DNA of 64,000 bases from Streptomyces sp. ALI-76-A (GTDB lineage Bacteria; Actinomycetota; Actinomycetes; Streptomycetales; Streptomycetaceae): assembly GCF_030287445.1 (NCBI RefSeq), contig NZ_JASVWB010000002.1:1426001-1490000 (forward strand). The letters are read 5' to 3'. This document shows positions 33,060-40,781 of this stretch, piece by piece. The stretch's first letter is position 1, and each line of letters opens with the position of its first letter. The position numbers and the translations under genes are program-made. Below the pieces are notes generated by a model, which made no database searches, had not been told where the DNA came from, and saw only the letters and a program-made list of their open reading frames with translations.

Positions 33060-33685
33060 GCCAGGACGACCAGTTGGGCCCGGTCGCGGACGCCCAGCTT
33101 GACCATCGTGCGGCTGACGTGGGTCTTGGCGGTCAGCGGGCTGACGACCAGGCGGCGGGCGATCTCCTCGTTGGACAGTCCGATGCCGACCAGGGCCATC
33201 ACCTCCCGCTCCCGCTCGGTGAGTCGGGCCAGGCCGTCCGCCGCCGCCGGTTGCTTGGAGCGGGCGGCGAACTCGGCGATCAGCCGGCGCGTCACCCCCG
33301 GTGAGAGCAGCGCGTCGCCCTCGACCACCGCCCGTACCGCGCGCAGGAGTTCCGCCGGCTCGGTGTCCTTCACCAGGAACCCCGAGGCACCCGAGCGGAT
33401 CGCCTCGAAGACGTACTCGTCGAGTTCGAAGGTGGTCAGCATGACCACCTTGACGTCCGTCAGCGTCGGGTCCTCCGTGAGGCGCCGCGTCGCGGCCAGA
33501 CCGTCCAGCAGCGGCATCCGGATGTCCATCAGGACGACATCGGGGCGCAGTTGACGCACCGCGCGCAGCGCCTCCTCCCCGTCGGAGGCCTCTCCGGCCA
33601 CCTCGATGTCCGGCTGCGCGTCGAGCAGCGCGCGGAAACCGGCCCGTACCAACGACTGGTCGTCGGCGAGCAGCACACGGATCAC
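33020..33685 (-). CDS. NarL/LuxR-type response regulator
   Basis: A 221-residue regulator: receiver domain with DD at 8-9, phosphoacceptor D54 (VVLMDIRMPLLDG) and K in FLVKDTEP, then a LuxR HTH (~155-215: LTEREREVMALVGIGLSNEE and IARRLVVSPLTAKTHVSRTM). Its cognate kinase lies just upstream. Normally such pairs overlap or nearly touch, but here a duplicated segment with a 19-codon open frame is inserted, whose stop overlaps this GTG start (GTGA). A GAGGAGG ribosome site precedes the start. The target is unknown; no ABC transporter is adjacent. Confidence 0.93.
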   Translation of the reverse strand: MIRVLLADDQSLVRAGFRALLDAQPDIEVAGEASDGEEALRAVRQLRPDVVLMDIRMPLLDGLAATRRLTEDPTLTDVKVVMLTTFELDEYVFEAIRSGASGFLVKDTEPAELLRAVRAVVEGDALLSPGVTRRLIAEFAARSKQPAAADGLARLTEREREVMALVGIGLSNEEIARRLVVSPLTAKTHVSRTMVKLGVRDRAQLVVLAYESGLVRPGWLG

Positions 33686-33741
33686 CGGTCGGCCTCCTCG
33701 GACCTCACCATCGACGGCAGCACGCCCAGCACCCGGATCAC
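33682..33741 (-). CDS. 19-codon coupled mini-ORF created by tandem duplication
   Basis: GTG at 33741 overlaps the histidine kinase stop (GTGA), and its TGA overlaps the response regulator start (GTGA again). The peptide, VIRVLGVLPSMVRSEEADR, is nearly the last 16 residues of the kinase (VLAVLPSMVKSEGEGR) preceded by the first residues of the regulator (VIRVL). The DNA is therefore a 56-base tandem copy of the kinase/regulator junction. Whether it is translated is unknown, but the overlaps would allow ribosomes to pass from kinase to peptide to regulator. Confidence 0.55.
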   Translation of the reverse strand: MIRVLGVLPSMVRSEEADR

Positions 33742-34973
33742 CGGCCCTCTCCCTCGGACTTCACCATCGACGGCAGCACGGCCAGCACACGGAACCCTCC
33801 GTCGGCACGCGGGCCCGCCTCGATCGTGCCACCCAGCGCGGCGGCCCGCTCCCGCATGCCGGCCAGCCCGTTGCCGCTGCCGCCCGCCTCGCCGCCGGTC
33901 GCGGGTCCGTCGTCGTCGACACACAGCCGCAGGGCGCCGCCGTCGTGGTCGAGCCGCACGCGCGCGTACCGCGACCCGGAGTGGCGTACGACGTTGGTGA
34001 GTGCCTCCTGGACGACACGGAAGGCCGCGAGATCGGTGCCGGGCGCGAGGCGGGGCGGTTCCCCCTCGACCCGCACCGTGAGGCCCGCTCCCGCCGCCTG
34101 CTCCACCAGCTCGGGCAGCCGGTCCAGACCGGGCGCCGGCGCGCGCGGCGCGTCCCCGGGCGTGCGCAGCGTGTCGAGGACCTGGCGGACCTCGCCGAGC
34201 GCCTCCTTGCTCGCGGCCTTGATGGTGGTGAGCGCCGTGCGCGCCTGCTCGGGGTCCGTGTCGAGGAGCGCGAGGCCGACGCCCGCCTGCACGTTGATCA
34301 CGGAGATGCTGTGCGCGAGGACGTCGTGCAGTTCGCGGGCGATGCGCAGCCGCTCCTCGTCCGCGCGCCGCCGCGCCGCCTGCGCGCGTTCGGCGCCCTC
34401 GCGGGCCCACTGCTCACGCCGGGTGCGGGCGAGCTCCGCCACCGCGAGAATGGCGACCGTCCAGGTGGCGACCACGGCCTCCTGCCCCCAGGAGGCGGCG
34501 GAGTCCCCGGACGGCGGCAGCCACCGGTACAGCCAGTGCGCCACCAGGACGTGCCCGGTCCAGAGCATGCCCAGCGCCGCCCACGCGGCCCGGCGATGTC
34601 CGGCCACGACGGCGCTGAAGCAGGCCAGCGCGACGGCGAGGAAGACCGGCCCGTACGGGTAGCCGGCGCCCAGATAGACCATGGCGGCCGATGCCGTGCC
34701 GAACACGACGGGCACCGGATGCCGCAGCCGCCACAGCAGCAGGACGCCCGCGACGAGCAGCAGGACCCGCGCGAACGGGTCGAGGGCGGCGCGCTCACCC
34801 GCCTGCTGCCCGGCGGCGTAGTTCGACCCTGCGAGCACGAAGACCGTGAGGAACGCCGTGGAGCGCCAGGGCCAGCGCGGGTTCCGGTCCTCGTCGTCCC
34901 AGCGGTACCGCCACGGCGGGCCCTGCCGCCACCACCGCGGCGGGCCTTCCCCGGCTGCGCGCTGTTCGTCCAT
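33738..34973 (-). CDS. Sensor histidine kinase, NarL-type partner (HisKA_3)
   Basis: A 411-residue membrane kinase. After a cytosolic Trp/Arg-rich N-terminus there are about five helices (~38-180), then the HisKA_3 dimerisation helix with H216 (RIARELHDVLAHSISVI) and an HATPase domain (VVQEALTNVVRHSG N-box, NGLAGMRERAAALGG G-box). It phosphorylates the downstream LuxR-type regulator. ATG 34973 is chosen; GTG 34982 is in frame three codons earlier and neither has a clear ribosome site. Its last codons are duplicated just downstream. Confidence 0.92.
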   Translation of the reverse strand: MDEQRAAGEGPPRWWRQGPPWRYRWDDEDRNPRWPWRSTAFLTVFVLAGSNYAAGQQAGERAALDPFARVLLLVAGVLLLWRLRHPVPVVFGTASAAMVYLGAGYPYGPVFLAVALACFSAVVAGHRRAAWAALGMLWTGHVLVAHWLYRWLPPSGDSAASWGQEAVVATWTVAILAVAELARTRREQWAREGAERAQAARRRADEERLRIARELHDVLAHSISVINVQAGVGLALLDTDPEQARTALTTIKAASKEALGEVRQVLDTLRTPGDAPRAPAPGLDRLPELVEQAAGAGLTVRVEGEPPRLAPGTDLAAFRVVQEALTNVVRHSGSRYARVRLDHDGGALRLCVDDDGPATGGEAGGSGNGLAGMRERAAALGGTIEAGPRADGGFRVLAVLPSMVKSEGEGR

Positions 34974-34983
34974 GACGGCCACG

Positions 34984-35160
34984 CTAGACGCCGCGCGCCC
35001 CGGGCGGCGTCAGCCGAGCGCGGTGCTCACACGTACTCCCCGCGAAGTACGTCGGCCCCTCGGATACCGGCCCCTCCGATACCGGCCCCTCGGCTTCCTT
35101 GATCCGCAGGCGGCGCAGCGGCTTCGGGGCCCACCACTTCGCACGGCCCGTGAGCCGCAT
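34984..35160 (-). pseudogene. MMPL-type transporter, C-terminal fragment
   Basis: The minus strand reads MRLTGRAKWWAPKPLRRLRI and then a low-complexity EGPVSEGPVSEGP tail before a stop. The LTGRAKWWAPKPLRRL element closely resembles the end of the last helix and cytosolic tail of actinobacterial MMPL family transporters (typical form LLGxxNWWAPxPLRRLH). Only this terminal piece remains; the upstream DNA switches to an opposite-strand SARP fragment. A 15-base repeat (tcggataccggcccc type) extends the tail. Confidence 0.55.
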
Positions 35161-35167
35161 CGACACC

Positions 35168-35326
35168 GGCCGCCCGACGGACGCGCTCACCGCGTACGAG
35201 GGCGCGCGGCAGCGGTTCGCCGAGGCCCTGGGCGCGGTCCCGGGCCTTGCCCTGCGCTCACTGCACCAGCACATCCTCCGCCAGGACCCGGTCTTGCTGC
35301 CTGCGGCGTCGCCGCCGGTGGCGTGA
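35168..35326 (+). pseudogene. SARP/AfsR-type activator, end of bacterial transcriptional activator domain
   Basis: The plus strand reads GRPTDALTAYEGARQRFAEA, then LGAVPGLALRSLHQHILRQD and PVLL before a stop. This is the final helices of a BTAD domain as in SARP and AfsR regulators (typical GRQADALAAYERxRRxLADELGxxPGPALRxLHxxIL). No DNA-binding domain or start codon remains. It abuts the MMPL fragment on the other strand, so the two were fused tail-region to tail-region by deletion. From 34974 to 35578 there is no intact gene. Confidence 0.65.
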
Positions 35327-35461
35327 GCGCCGCTGCGTCACCGGAGTCCGAGCACCGTCGCACCGCCGTCGGCCCGAGCGCCGGATGCCTCCGGGGCCGG
35401 GCCTGAGCGCCGGTCGCGCCCACGGAGTGTGAGCACCAGCGCCGCCGACGACCTGAGCGCC

Positions 35462-35490
35462 GTCAGGCCGTCAGGCCGTCAGGCCGTCAG
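35462..35490. repeat. 8-base tandem repeat
   Basis: GTCAGGCC is repeated three times exactly plus five further bases, within non-coding DNA downstream of the TetR gene end. Looks like replication slippage. Confidence 0.85.
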
Positions 35491-35578
35491 TACCATCCGT
35501 GCCGTCGGCGGTGGCGAACCCGGAGCACCGGTCGTCCCACCCGCGCCCGAGCGCATCACGCCCCAGCGGCCTGAGCGC

Positions 35579-36301
35579 CTACGTGCTCTTCTTGGCCCGC
35601 CCCTGCTGCGGGTACACCAGGCCCACGCCGTGCGCGAGTTGGGCGACCGCGTGCCGGAAGAACCGCTCGCGGTCCCCGACCACCCGGTTGAACTGTCCGA
35701 ACAGCTCGAACCCGATCAGGCCGAACAACTGGGCCCAGGCCGCCACCAGGGCCGTCACCGTCTCGGGCGGGAGGTCGGGGGCGAGGTCGGCGGTCATCCG
35801 GTCGGCCTCTGGGCGCAGCTCGGCCGGAAGCGGGGGGCGGGCCAGACCGGGGCCCTGGTAGGCGTCGCGCAGGATGCCGATGAGGAGGAGACCGACGCGG
35901 GAGGCAGCCGGGACCGTCGTCTCCGGCGCGGTGTAGCCGGGCACCGGTGACCCGAAGATCAGCGCGTACTCGTGCGGGTGCGCGAGCGCCCACTCGCGCA
36001 CGGCCTCGCAGACGACGGACCAGCGGCGCAGGGGTGGTTCGCCGGCGACAGCGTCGTGCGCCCGCTCCGCGGCCTCGCCGAGGGAGTCGTAGGCGTCGAT
36101 GATGAGCGCGGTCAGCAGCTCGTCGCGGCTGGGGAAGTAGCGGTACAGCGCGGACGAGACCATGCCGATCTCGCGGGCCACGGCGCGCAGCGAGAGCTTC
36201 GCCGCGCCGTCCGCGGCGAGCTGCCTGCGGGCCTCGTCCTTGATGGCCGCGGTGACCTCGATGCGGGCGCGGGCTCGGGCACCGGGTGCGGTACTGGTCA
36301 T
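35579..36301 (-). CDS. TetR/AcrR family regulator (WHG-type C-terminal domain)
   Basis: A 240-residue repressor. The HTH is at ~28-60 (LSLRAVAREIGMVSSALYRY, then FPSRDELLTALI). The C-terminal domain has the WHG/TetR_C_13 pattern (AHPHEYALIFGSPVPGYTAP; later WAQLFGLIGFELFGQFNRV). It diverges from an F420-type nitroreductase gene across 242 bases packed with copies of one inverted-repeat motif, so it very probably represses both genes cooperatively. ATG 36301 is the first plausible start; open frame further upstream is repeat translation. Confidence 0.92.
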   Translation of the reverse strand: MTSTAPGARARARIEVTAAIKDEARRQLAADGAAKLSLRAVAREIGMVSSALYRYFPSRDELLTALIIDAYDSLGEAAERAHDAVAGEPPLRRWSVVCEAVREWALAHPHEYALIFGSPVPGYTAPETTVPAASRVGLLLIGILRDAYQGPGLARPPLPAELRPEADRMTADLAPDLPPETVTALVAAWAQLFGLIGFELFGQFNRVVGDRERFFRHAVAQLAHGVGLVYPQQGRAKKST

Positions 36302-36323
36302 GGGGGCCAGTGTTCCACACACT

Positions 36324-36524
36324 GAGAGCACTGCACACAAACAAGAGCGGTGCACACAAACCAGAGCGGTGCACACAAACCAGAGCGACCCACATAAGCG
36401 AGAGCGGTGCACGCCGCACGGAGCAGCGCACCGTAAGGAGAGCAGCGCTCTTGCTTTTCACCGACCCCCCTGACAGACTGCCAGCCAAGCGAGAGCAGTG
36501 CTCACAAAAGAGAGCGACGCTCTC
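36324..36524. promoter_or_regulatory. Array of about nine TetR operator copies
   Basis: A motif of form GAGAGC-N3-GCTCTC recurs at about 36324, 36344, 36363, 36382, 36401, 36421, 36438, 36491 and 36510. The last copy, GAGAGCGACGCTCTC (36510-36524), is perfect with seven-base arms; GAGAGCAGCGCTCTT (36438-36452) and GAGAGCAGTGCTC (36491-36503) are near-perfect. Copies 2 to 5 are half-degenerate (AGAGCGGTGCACAC type) and spaced exactly 19 bases, like a tandem duplication. They fill the region between the divergent TetR and nitroreductase genes. Confidence 0.8.
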
Positions 36525-36543
36525 CATCAACCCTGGGGGTCTC

Positions 36544-36993
36544 ATGTCCACGCACGTCCAGAAGCCCGGCTGGATCACCCGCAGCGTCCTCAACCGGGCT
36601 GTGGCCTGGATGACCCGCCGGGGCATCAGCGTCTGGGGATCACGGGTCCTGGCGGTCCGCGGCCGCAAGAGCGGCGAGTGGCGGACCACCCCCGTCAACC
36701 TGCTGACCGTGGACGGACAGCAGTACCTGGTCGCCCCGCGCGGTCACGTCCAGTGGACCCACAACATGCGGGCGGCCGGCGGCGGCGAACTGCACCTCGG
36801 CAAGGACGTGGACGTCTTCACCGCCACCGAGGTCGGCGACGACGACAAGGTCCCGCTGCTGCGCGCCTACCTCAAGCGCTGGAAGGCCGAGGTCGGCGTC
36901 TTCTTCAACGGGGTCGGCCCCGATTCCCCGGACGCCGAGCTGCGCCGGATCGCCCCCGACCACCCGGTCTTCCGGGTCACGGTCACGGACTGA
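36544..36993 (+). CDS. F420-dependent nitroreductase family protein (DDN type)
   Basis: A 149-residue deazaflavin-dependent oxidoreductase of the split-barrel DDN family. Family-type sequence: VLAVRGRKSGEWRTTPVNLL (the R-G-R-x-S-G-x-x-R-x-x-P motif), YLVAPRGHVQWTHNMRAAG and a C-terminal DSPDAELRRIAPDHPVFRV stretch. Members reduce quinones, nitro compounds or other xenobiotics with F420H2. It is divergent from TetR under the operator array, which suggests induction by a toxic substrate. The last codons overlap the end of the convergent reductase gene by 11 bases. Confidence 0.9.
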   Translation: MSTHVQKPGWITRSVLNRAVAWMTRRGISVWGSRVLAVRGRKSGEWRTTPVNLLTVDGQQYLVAPRGHVQWTHNMRAAGGGELHLGKDVDVFTATEVGDDDKVPLLRAYLKRWKAEVGVFFNGVGPDSPDAELRRIAPDHPVFRVTVTD

Positions 36994-38341
36994 CCCCACC
37001 GTCCGCCGAATCCGCGGAACCGGCGGGATCGGAGGAACCGGTGGGATCGGAGGGACCGGCGGAATCCCTGGAACTCCCGGGATTCCTGGGATCCGTGGCA
37101 CCGACGGGCCGGCGGTCCATGGCGGTCAGGGCACGCTGGGCCAAGGGATGCGAGCGGACGAGTTCACCCAGCGATGTCGATCCGCGGGTGATCCCGGTGA
37201 ACGCGTTCCAGGCCGGCCGGAAGCCGGTGAGCACCGCGTGGAACAGGCCGGGGCGCCGCTCGAACACCGTCAGCATGCTCTTGCCGACGCTCATCTCGAC
37301 GCCGAGCCCCGCCTTGATGGCGAACGCGTAGTTGAGGGCCTGGCGCCGGGCGTCCACCGCGTCGTGCGCCTCCGCGATCCGTACCGCCCACTCCCCCGCG
37401 AGCCGGCCCGACCGCAGCGCGAACGAGATGCCCTCGCGGGTCCACGGCTCCAGGAGCCCCGCCGCGTCGCCGCACACCAGCACCCGCCCGCGCGACAGCG
37501 GCGAGTCGTCGGCACGGCAGCGGGTCAGGTGGCCGGAGGAGATGCTCGGTTCGAAGCCGGCGAGGCCGAGCCGCCCGACGAACTCCTCCAGGTACCGCTT
37601 GGTGGCCGCCCCTTCTCCACGCGCCGAGATCACCCCGACGGTCAGCGTGTCGCCCTTCGGGAACACCCAGCCGTAACTGCCCGGCATGGGCCCCCAGTCG
37701 ATGAGCACCCGCCCCTTCCAGTCCTCGGCGACGGTCTCCGGTACCGGGATCTCCGCCTCCAGGCCCAGATCGACCTGGTCGAGCTTCACGCCGACGTGTG
37801 CCCCTATGCGGCTGGCGCTGCCGTCCGCGCCGACGACGGCCCGCGCGAGGACCGTCTCGCCGCCCTGGAGGACGACCGCGACCGTACGCCGGTCCGGCAC
37901 GGCCGAGCCGTGCTGCTCGACCCGCTGGACGGTGACGCCCGTCCGCAGCTCCGCGCCCGCCTTCTGCGCGTGCTCGACCAGCTGGTGGTCGAACTCGGGC
38001 CGGTTGATCAGTCCGAACAACATCCGCCGGGAGCGGCGGGTGCGGCTGAAGCGGCCGTTGTGCGAGAACGTCACCGCGTGCACACGGTCCCGCAGCGGCA
38101 GCTCGAAGCCGGGTGGCAGACAGTCGCGCGAGGGGCCGATGATGCCGCCGCCGCACGTCTTGTACCGGGGCAGCTCGGCCTTCTCCAGCAGCAGCACCCG
38201 CCGCCCCGCGACCGCCGCCGCGTAGGCGGCCGAGGCCCCCGCGGGTCCCGCGCCCACCACGACGACGTCCCACACCCGCTGCACGTCGTCCCGCACGTCG
38301 TCCGCCGAAGAATCGTCCGCCGAAGAGTTCTCGCTGCTCAC
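36983..38341 (-). CDS. Geranylgeranyl reductase family FAD-dependent protein
   Basis: A 452-residue flavoprotein. The N-terminal dinucleotide-binding motif VVVVGAGPAGASAAYAAA (~26-43) follows an acidic Ser/Asp leader; then come the KTCGGGIIGPS motif, the GADGSASRIG segment and the second FAD contact CGDAAGLLEPWTREGI. Such enzymes saturate isoprenoid double bonds (menaquinone tail or lipid) and are often coded near respiratory-chain genes; none are adjacent here. The C-terminus has a degenerate repeat (DPTGSSDPAGSADSADG) from a 15-base tandem repeat. GTG 38341 is used. Confidence 0.9.
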   Translation of the reverse strand: MSSENSSADDSSADDVRDDVQRVWDVVVVGAGPAGASAAYAAAVAGRRVLLLEKAELPRYKTCGGGIIGPSRDCLPPGFELPLRDRVHAVTFSHNGRFSRTRRSRRMLFGLINRPEFDHQLVEHAQKAGAELRTGVTVQRVEQHGSAVPDRRTVAVVLQGGETVLARAVVGADGSASRIGAHVGVKLDQVDLGLEAEIPVPETVAEDWKGRVLIDWGPMPGSYGWVFPKGDTLTVGVISARGEGAATKRYLEEFVGRLGLAGFEPSISSGHLTRCRADDSPLSRGRVLVCGDAAGLLEPWTREGISFALRSGRLAGEWAVRIAEAHDAVDARRQALNYAFAIKAGLGVEMSVGKSMLTVFERRPGLFHAVLTGFRPAWNAFTGITRGSTSLGELVRSHPLAQRALTAMDRRPVGATDPRNPGSSRDSAGPSDPTGSSDPAGSADSADGGVSP

Positions 38342-38474
38342 GATGGTCTACTGCTCCCGATCAAGCCGCTGCCGCACCTGTCCCCCGCATCCTACGGCGG
38401 ACATCGCCGCAGGCCACTGTGGGAGGATCTACGGCACTCACTGGCACAACGTCGCACCCACAAGGAGCGTGCCC

Positions 38475-39830
38475 ATGTCGTCGCATCCGGTCGCCGAGAC
38501 CGTCGCCTCGCTGATGCCCCGGGCGAAGGCGGAGCTCACCGAGCTGGTGGCCTTCAAGTCGGTGGCGGACTTCGGCCAGTTCCCGAGGAGCGAGAGCGAG
38601 GGCGCCGCGCGGTGGGTCGCGGACGCGCTCACCGCCGAGGGCTTCCAGGACGTCGCCCTGCTCGACACCCCCGACGGCACCCAGTCGGTGTACGGCTTCC
38701 TGCCCGGCCCCGAGGGCGCCAGGACGGTCCTGCTGTACGCGCACTACGACGTGCAGCCCCCGCTGGACGAGGCCGCCTGGACCACCCCGCCCTTCGAACT
38801 GACCGAGCGCGACGGCCGCTGGTACGGGCGCGGGGCCGCCGACTGCAAGGGCGGCGTGATCATGCACCTGCTGGCGCTGCGCGCGCTGAAGGCCGACGGC
38901 GGCGTGCCGGTCCACGTGAAGGTCATCGCCGAGGGGTCGGAGGAGATGGGCACGGGCGGCCTGGAGCGGTACGCGGAGCAGCACCCCGACCTGTTGGAGG
39001 CCGACGCGGTCGTCATCGGCGACGCGGGCAACTTCCGGGTCGGCCTGCCCACGGTCACCTCCACCCTGCGCGGCATGACACTCGTCCGCGTGGAGATCGA
39101 CACCCTCGCGGGCAACCTGCACTCGGGACAGTTCGGCGGCGCCGCCCCCGACGCGCTCGGCGCGTTGATCCGCGTACTGGACTCGCTGCGCGCCGAGGAC
39201 GGTTCGACCACGGTCGACGGGCTCGCCCCGGAGACGTCCTGGGACGGGCTCCAGTACGACGAGGAGCAGTTCCGCCAGGACGCCAAGGTGCTGGACGGCG
39301 TCGATCTGATCGGCTCCGGCACGGTCGCCGACCGGATCTGGGCCCGCCCGGCCGTCACGGTCCTCGGCATCGACTGCCCGCCGGTCGTCGGCGCCACCCC
39401 GTCCGTGCAGGCGAGCGCCCGCGCGCTGATCAGCCTGCGGGTGCCGCCGGGCGTGGACGCGGCCGAGGCGACCAAGCTGCTCCAGGCGCACCTGGAGACG
39501 CACACCCCGTGGGGCGCCCGGGTGCGCACCGAGCAGATCGGGCAGGGGCAGGCGTTCAGCGCGGACACGACCAGCCCGGCGTACGCGGCGATGGCCGAGG
39601 CGATGGCGGTCGCCTACCCGGGTCAGGAGATGCAGTACGCCGGCCAGGGCGGCTCGATCCCGCTGTGCAACACGCTCGCCGCCCTGTACCCGCGCGCGGA
39701 GATCCTCCTCATCGGCCTGAGCGAGCCGGAGGCCCGGATCCACGCGGTGGACGAGAGCGTGTCCCCGCGGGAACTGGAGCGACTGTCGGTGGCGGAGGCG
39801 CTCTTCCTGCGCAACTACGCGGCACGCTGA
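38475..39830 (+). CDS. M20 family dipeptidase/metallopeptidase
   Basis: A 451-residue cytosolic metallohydrolase. Metal and catalytic residues: H90 and D92 (LLYAHYDVQPP), D123 (GRGAADCKGG, bridging), E156/E157 (IAEGSEEMGTGG) and further His near the C-terminus (EARIHAVDESV). The middle ~190-380 is the lid/dimerisation domain (HSGQFGGAAPDALGAL). The closest type is ArgE/DapE/CNDP-like dipeptidase (M20). ATG 38475 has an AAGGAG site. Transcribed alone. Confidence 0.93.
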   Translation: MSSHPVAETVASLMPRAKAELTELVAFKSVADFGQFPRSESEGAARWVADALTAEGFQDVALLDTPDGTQSVYGFLPGPEGARTVLLYAHYDVQPPLDEAAWTTPPFELTERDGRWYGRGAADCKGGVIMHLLALRALKADGGVPVHVKVIAEGSEEMGTGGLERYAEQHPDLLEADAVVIGDAGNFRVGLPTVTSTLRGMTLVRVEIDTLAGNLHSGQFGGAAPDALGALIRVLDSLRAEDGSTTVDGLAPETSWDGLQYDEEQFRQDAKVLDGVDLIGSGTVADRIWARPAVTVLGIDCPPVVGATPSVQASARALISLRVPPGVDAAEATKLLQAHLETHTPWGARVRTEQIGQGQAFSADTTSPAYAAMAEAMAVAYPGQEMQYAGQGGSIPLCNTLAALYPRAEILLIGLSEPEARIHAVDESVSPRELERLSVAEALFLRNYAAR

Positions 39831-39977
39831 CCGCGTCTCGCGCACAACCGCCCTGCCCCGGCCGTCCGCGGACGGCCGTGAGCGGACAGCCACCCGCCCC
39901 ATGCCGCCCCGCCCGCATCCGTCTGCTCACAGCCGAGGCCCTCGCCCGCGGGCGGGGGCCCCGCCTACGGTCGTCCC

Positions 39978-40685
39978 ATGGACGTCGTCGAACTCCTCCC
40001 CGAACTCCACCTCCTGCGCTTCCCGGTCGGCCAGGCCTATCTCTGGCGCGACGGCGACGAGCTGACGCTGGTCGACGCGGGCCCCGCGGGCTCCGGGGCA
40101 CCGATCGCCGCCTTCGCCGGGACCCTGGGGCAACTGCGGCGGATCGTGCTCACCCACTTCCACGAGGACCACGCGGGAGGGGCCGGTGAGCTGGCGGCGG
40201 CGACCGGCGCCGAGGTGCTGGTCCACCACTTGGACGCTGCCGCCGTACGGGGCGAGGTGCCGGGCCCGGCACCGGTGTTCGAGGACTGGGAACGCCCGCT
40301 GCACGCCGAAGCCCTCCGTCACCTCCCGCCGGGCGACCACCCGCGCCCGCCGAAGGTCACCGAGCTGTCCGGCGACGACCTCCTCGACGTCGGCGGCGGA
40401 GCCCGGGTGGTCCACGTCCCCGGCCACACGCACGGCAGCGTCGCGCTCCACCTGCCCCGCCACGGCGTCCTGTTCACGGGCGACACGATCGCCGCGTCCC
40501 CGGTGGACGGACGTGTGATGCCGGGCGTGTTCAACCTCGACCGGTCCCAGGTCCTCGCCGCCTGCCACCGCCTGGCGGCGCTCGACACGGACGTGGCCTG
40601 CTTCGGCCACGGCACCCCGGTCCTCGGCCGGGCCGACGTGGCACTGCGGCGAGCGGCGGCGGCCGGCCACCGGGCCCTCGGCTGA
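39978..40685 (+). CDS. Metallo-beta-lactamase fold hydrolase
   Basis: A 235-residue MBL protein. The metal motif THFHEDHAGG gives H60, H62, D64 and H65; HVPGHTHGS and FTGDTI supply the remaining ligands, and CFGHGTPV the last His. It has no signal peptide and is similar to glyoxalase-II-like hydrolases of unspecified substrate. TACGGT at 39966-39971 ends six bases before the ATG, so the transcript is likely leaderless. A strong terminator follows at 40729. Confidence 0.92.
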   Translation: MDVVELLPELHLLRFPVGQAYLWRDGDELTLVDAGPAGSGAPIAAFAGTLGQLRRIVLTHFHEDHAGGAGELAAATGAEVLVHHLDAAAVRGEVPGPAPVFEDWERPLHAEALRHLPPGDHPRPPKVTELSGDDLLDVGGGARVVHVPGHTHGSVALHLPRHGVLFTGDTIAASPVDGRVMPGVFNLDRSQVLAACHRLAALDTDVACFGHGTPVLGRADVALRRAAAAGHRALG

Positions 40686-40728
40686 CGCCACGCTGCCGCC
40701 ACGCGGTTCCGCCCTCCAAGGCGGCCGT

Positions 40729-40754
40729 CCCGCCGGCACCAGCGTGCCGGCGGG
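40729..40754. terminator. Bidirectional hairpin terminator
   Basis: CCCGCCGGCAC (40729-40739) pairs perfectly with GTGCCGGCGGG (40744-40754) around loop CAGC. It lies between the MBL stop and the convergent kinase-NUDIX stop at 40782. Confidence 0.9.
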
Positions 40755-40781
40755 CGGCCGCGGCGGGGCGGGGCGGGGCGG

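Noticed and set aside
36324..36524. Possible CRISPR array
   Set aside because: The repeated unit is only about 13-15 bases, spacing is 17-50 bases with spacer-like parts that are themselves repeated, and there are no cas genes. Operator copies explain it better.
37148..40189. 1013-codon plus-strand open frame
   Set aside because: It runs antisense to the geranylgeranyl reductase and out of frame with the M20 gene, with low-complexity composition; no domain is seen.
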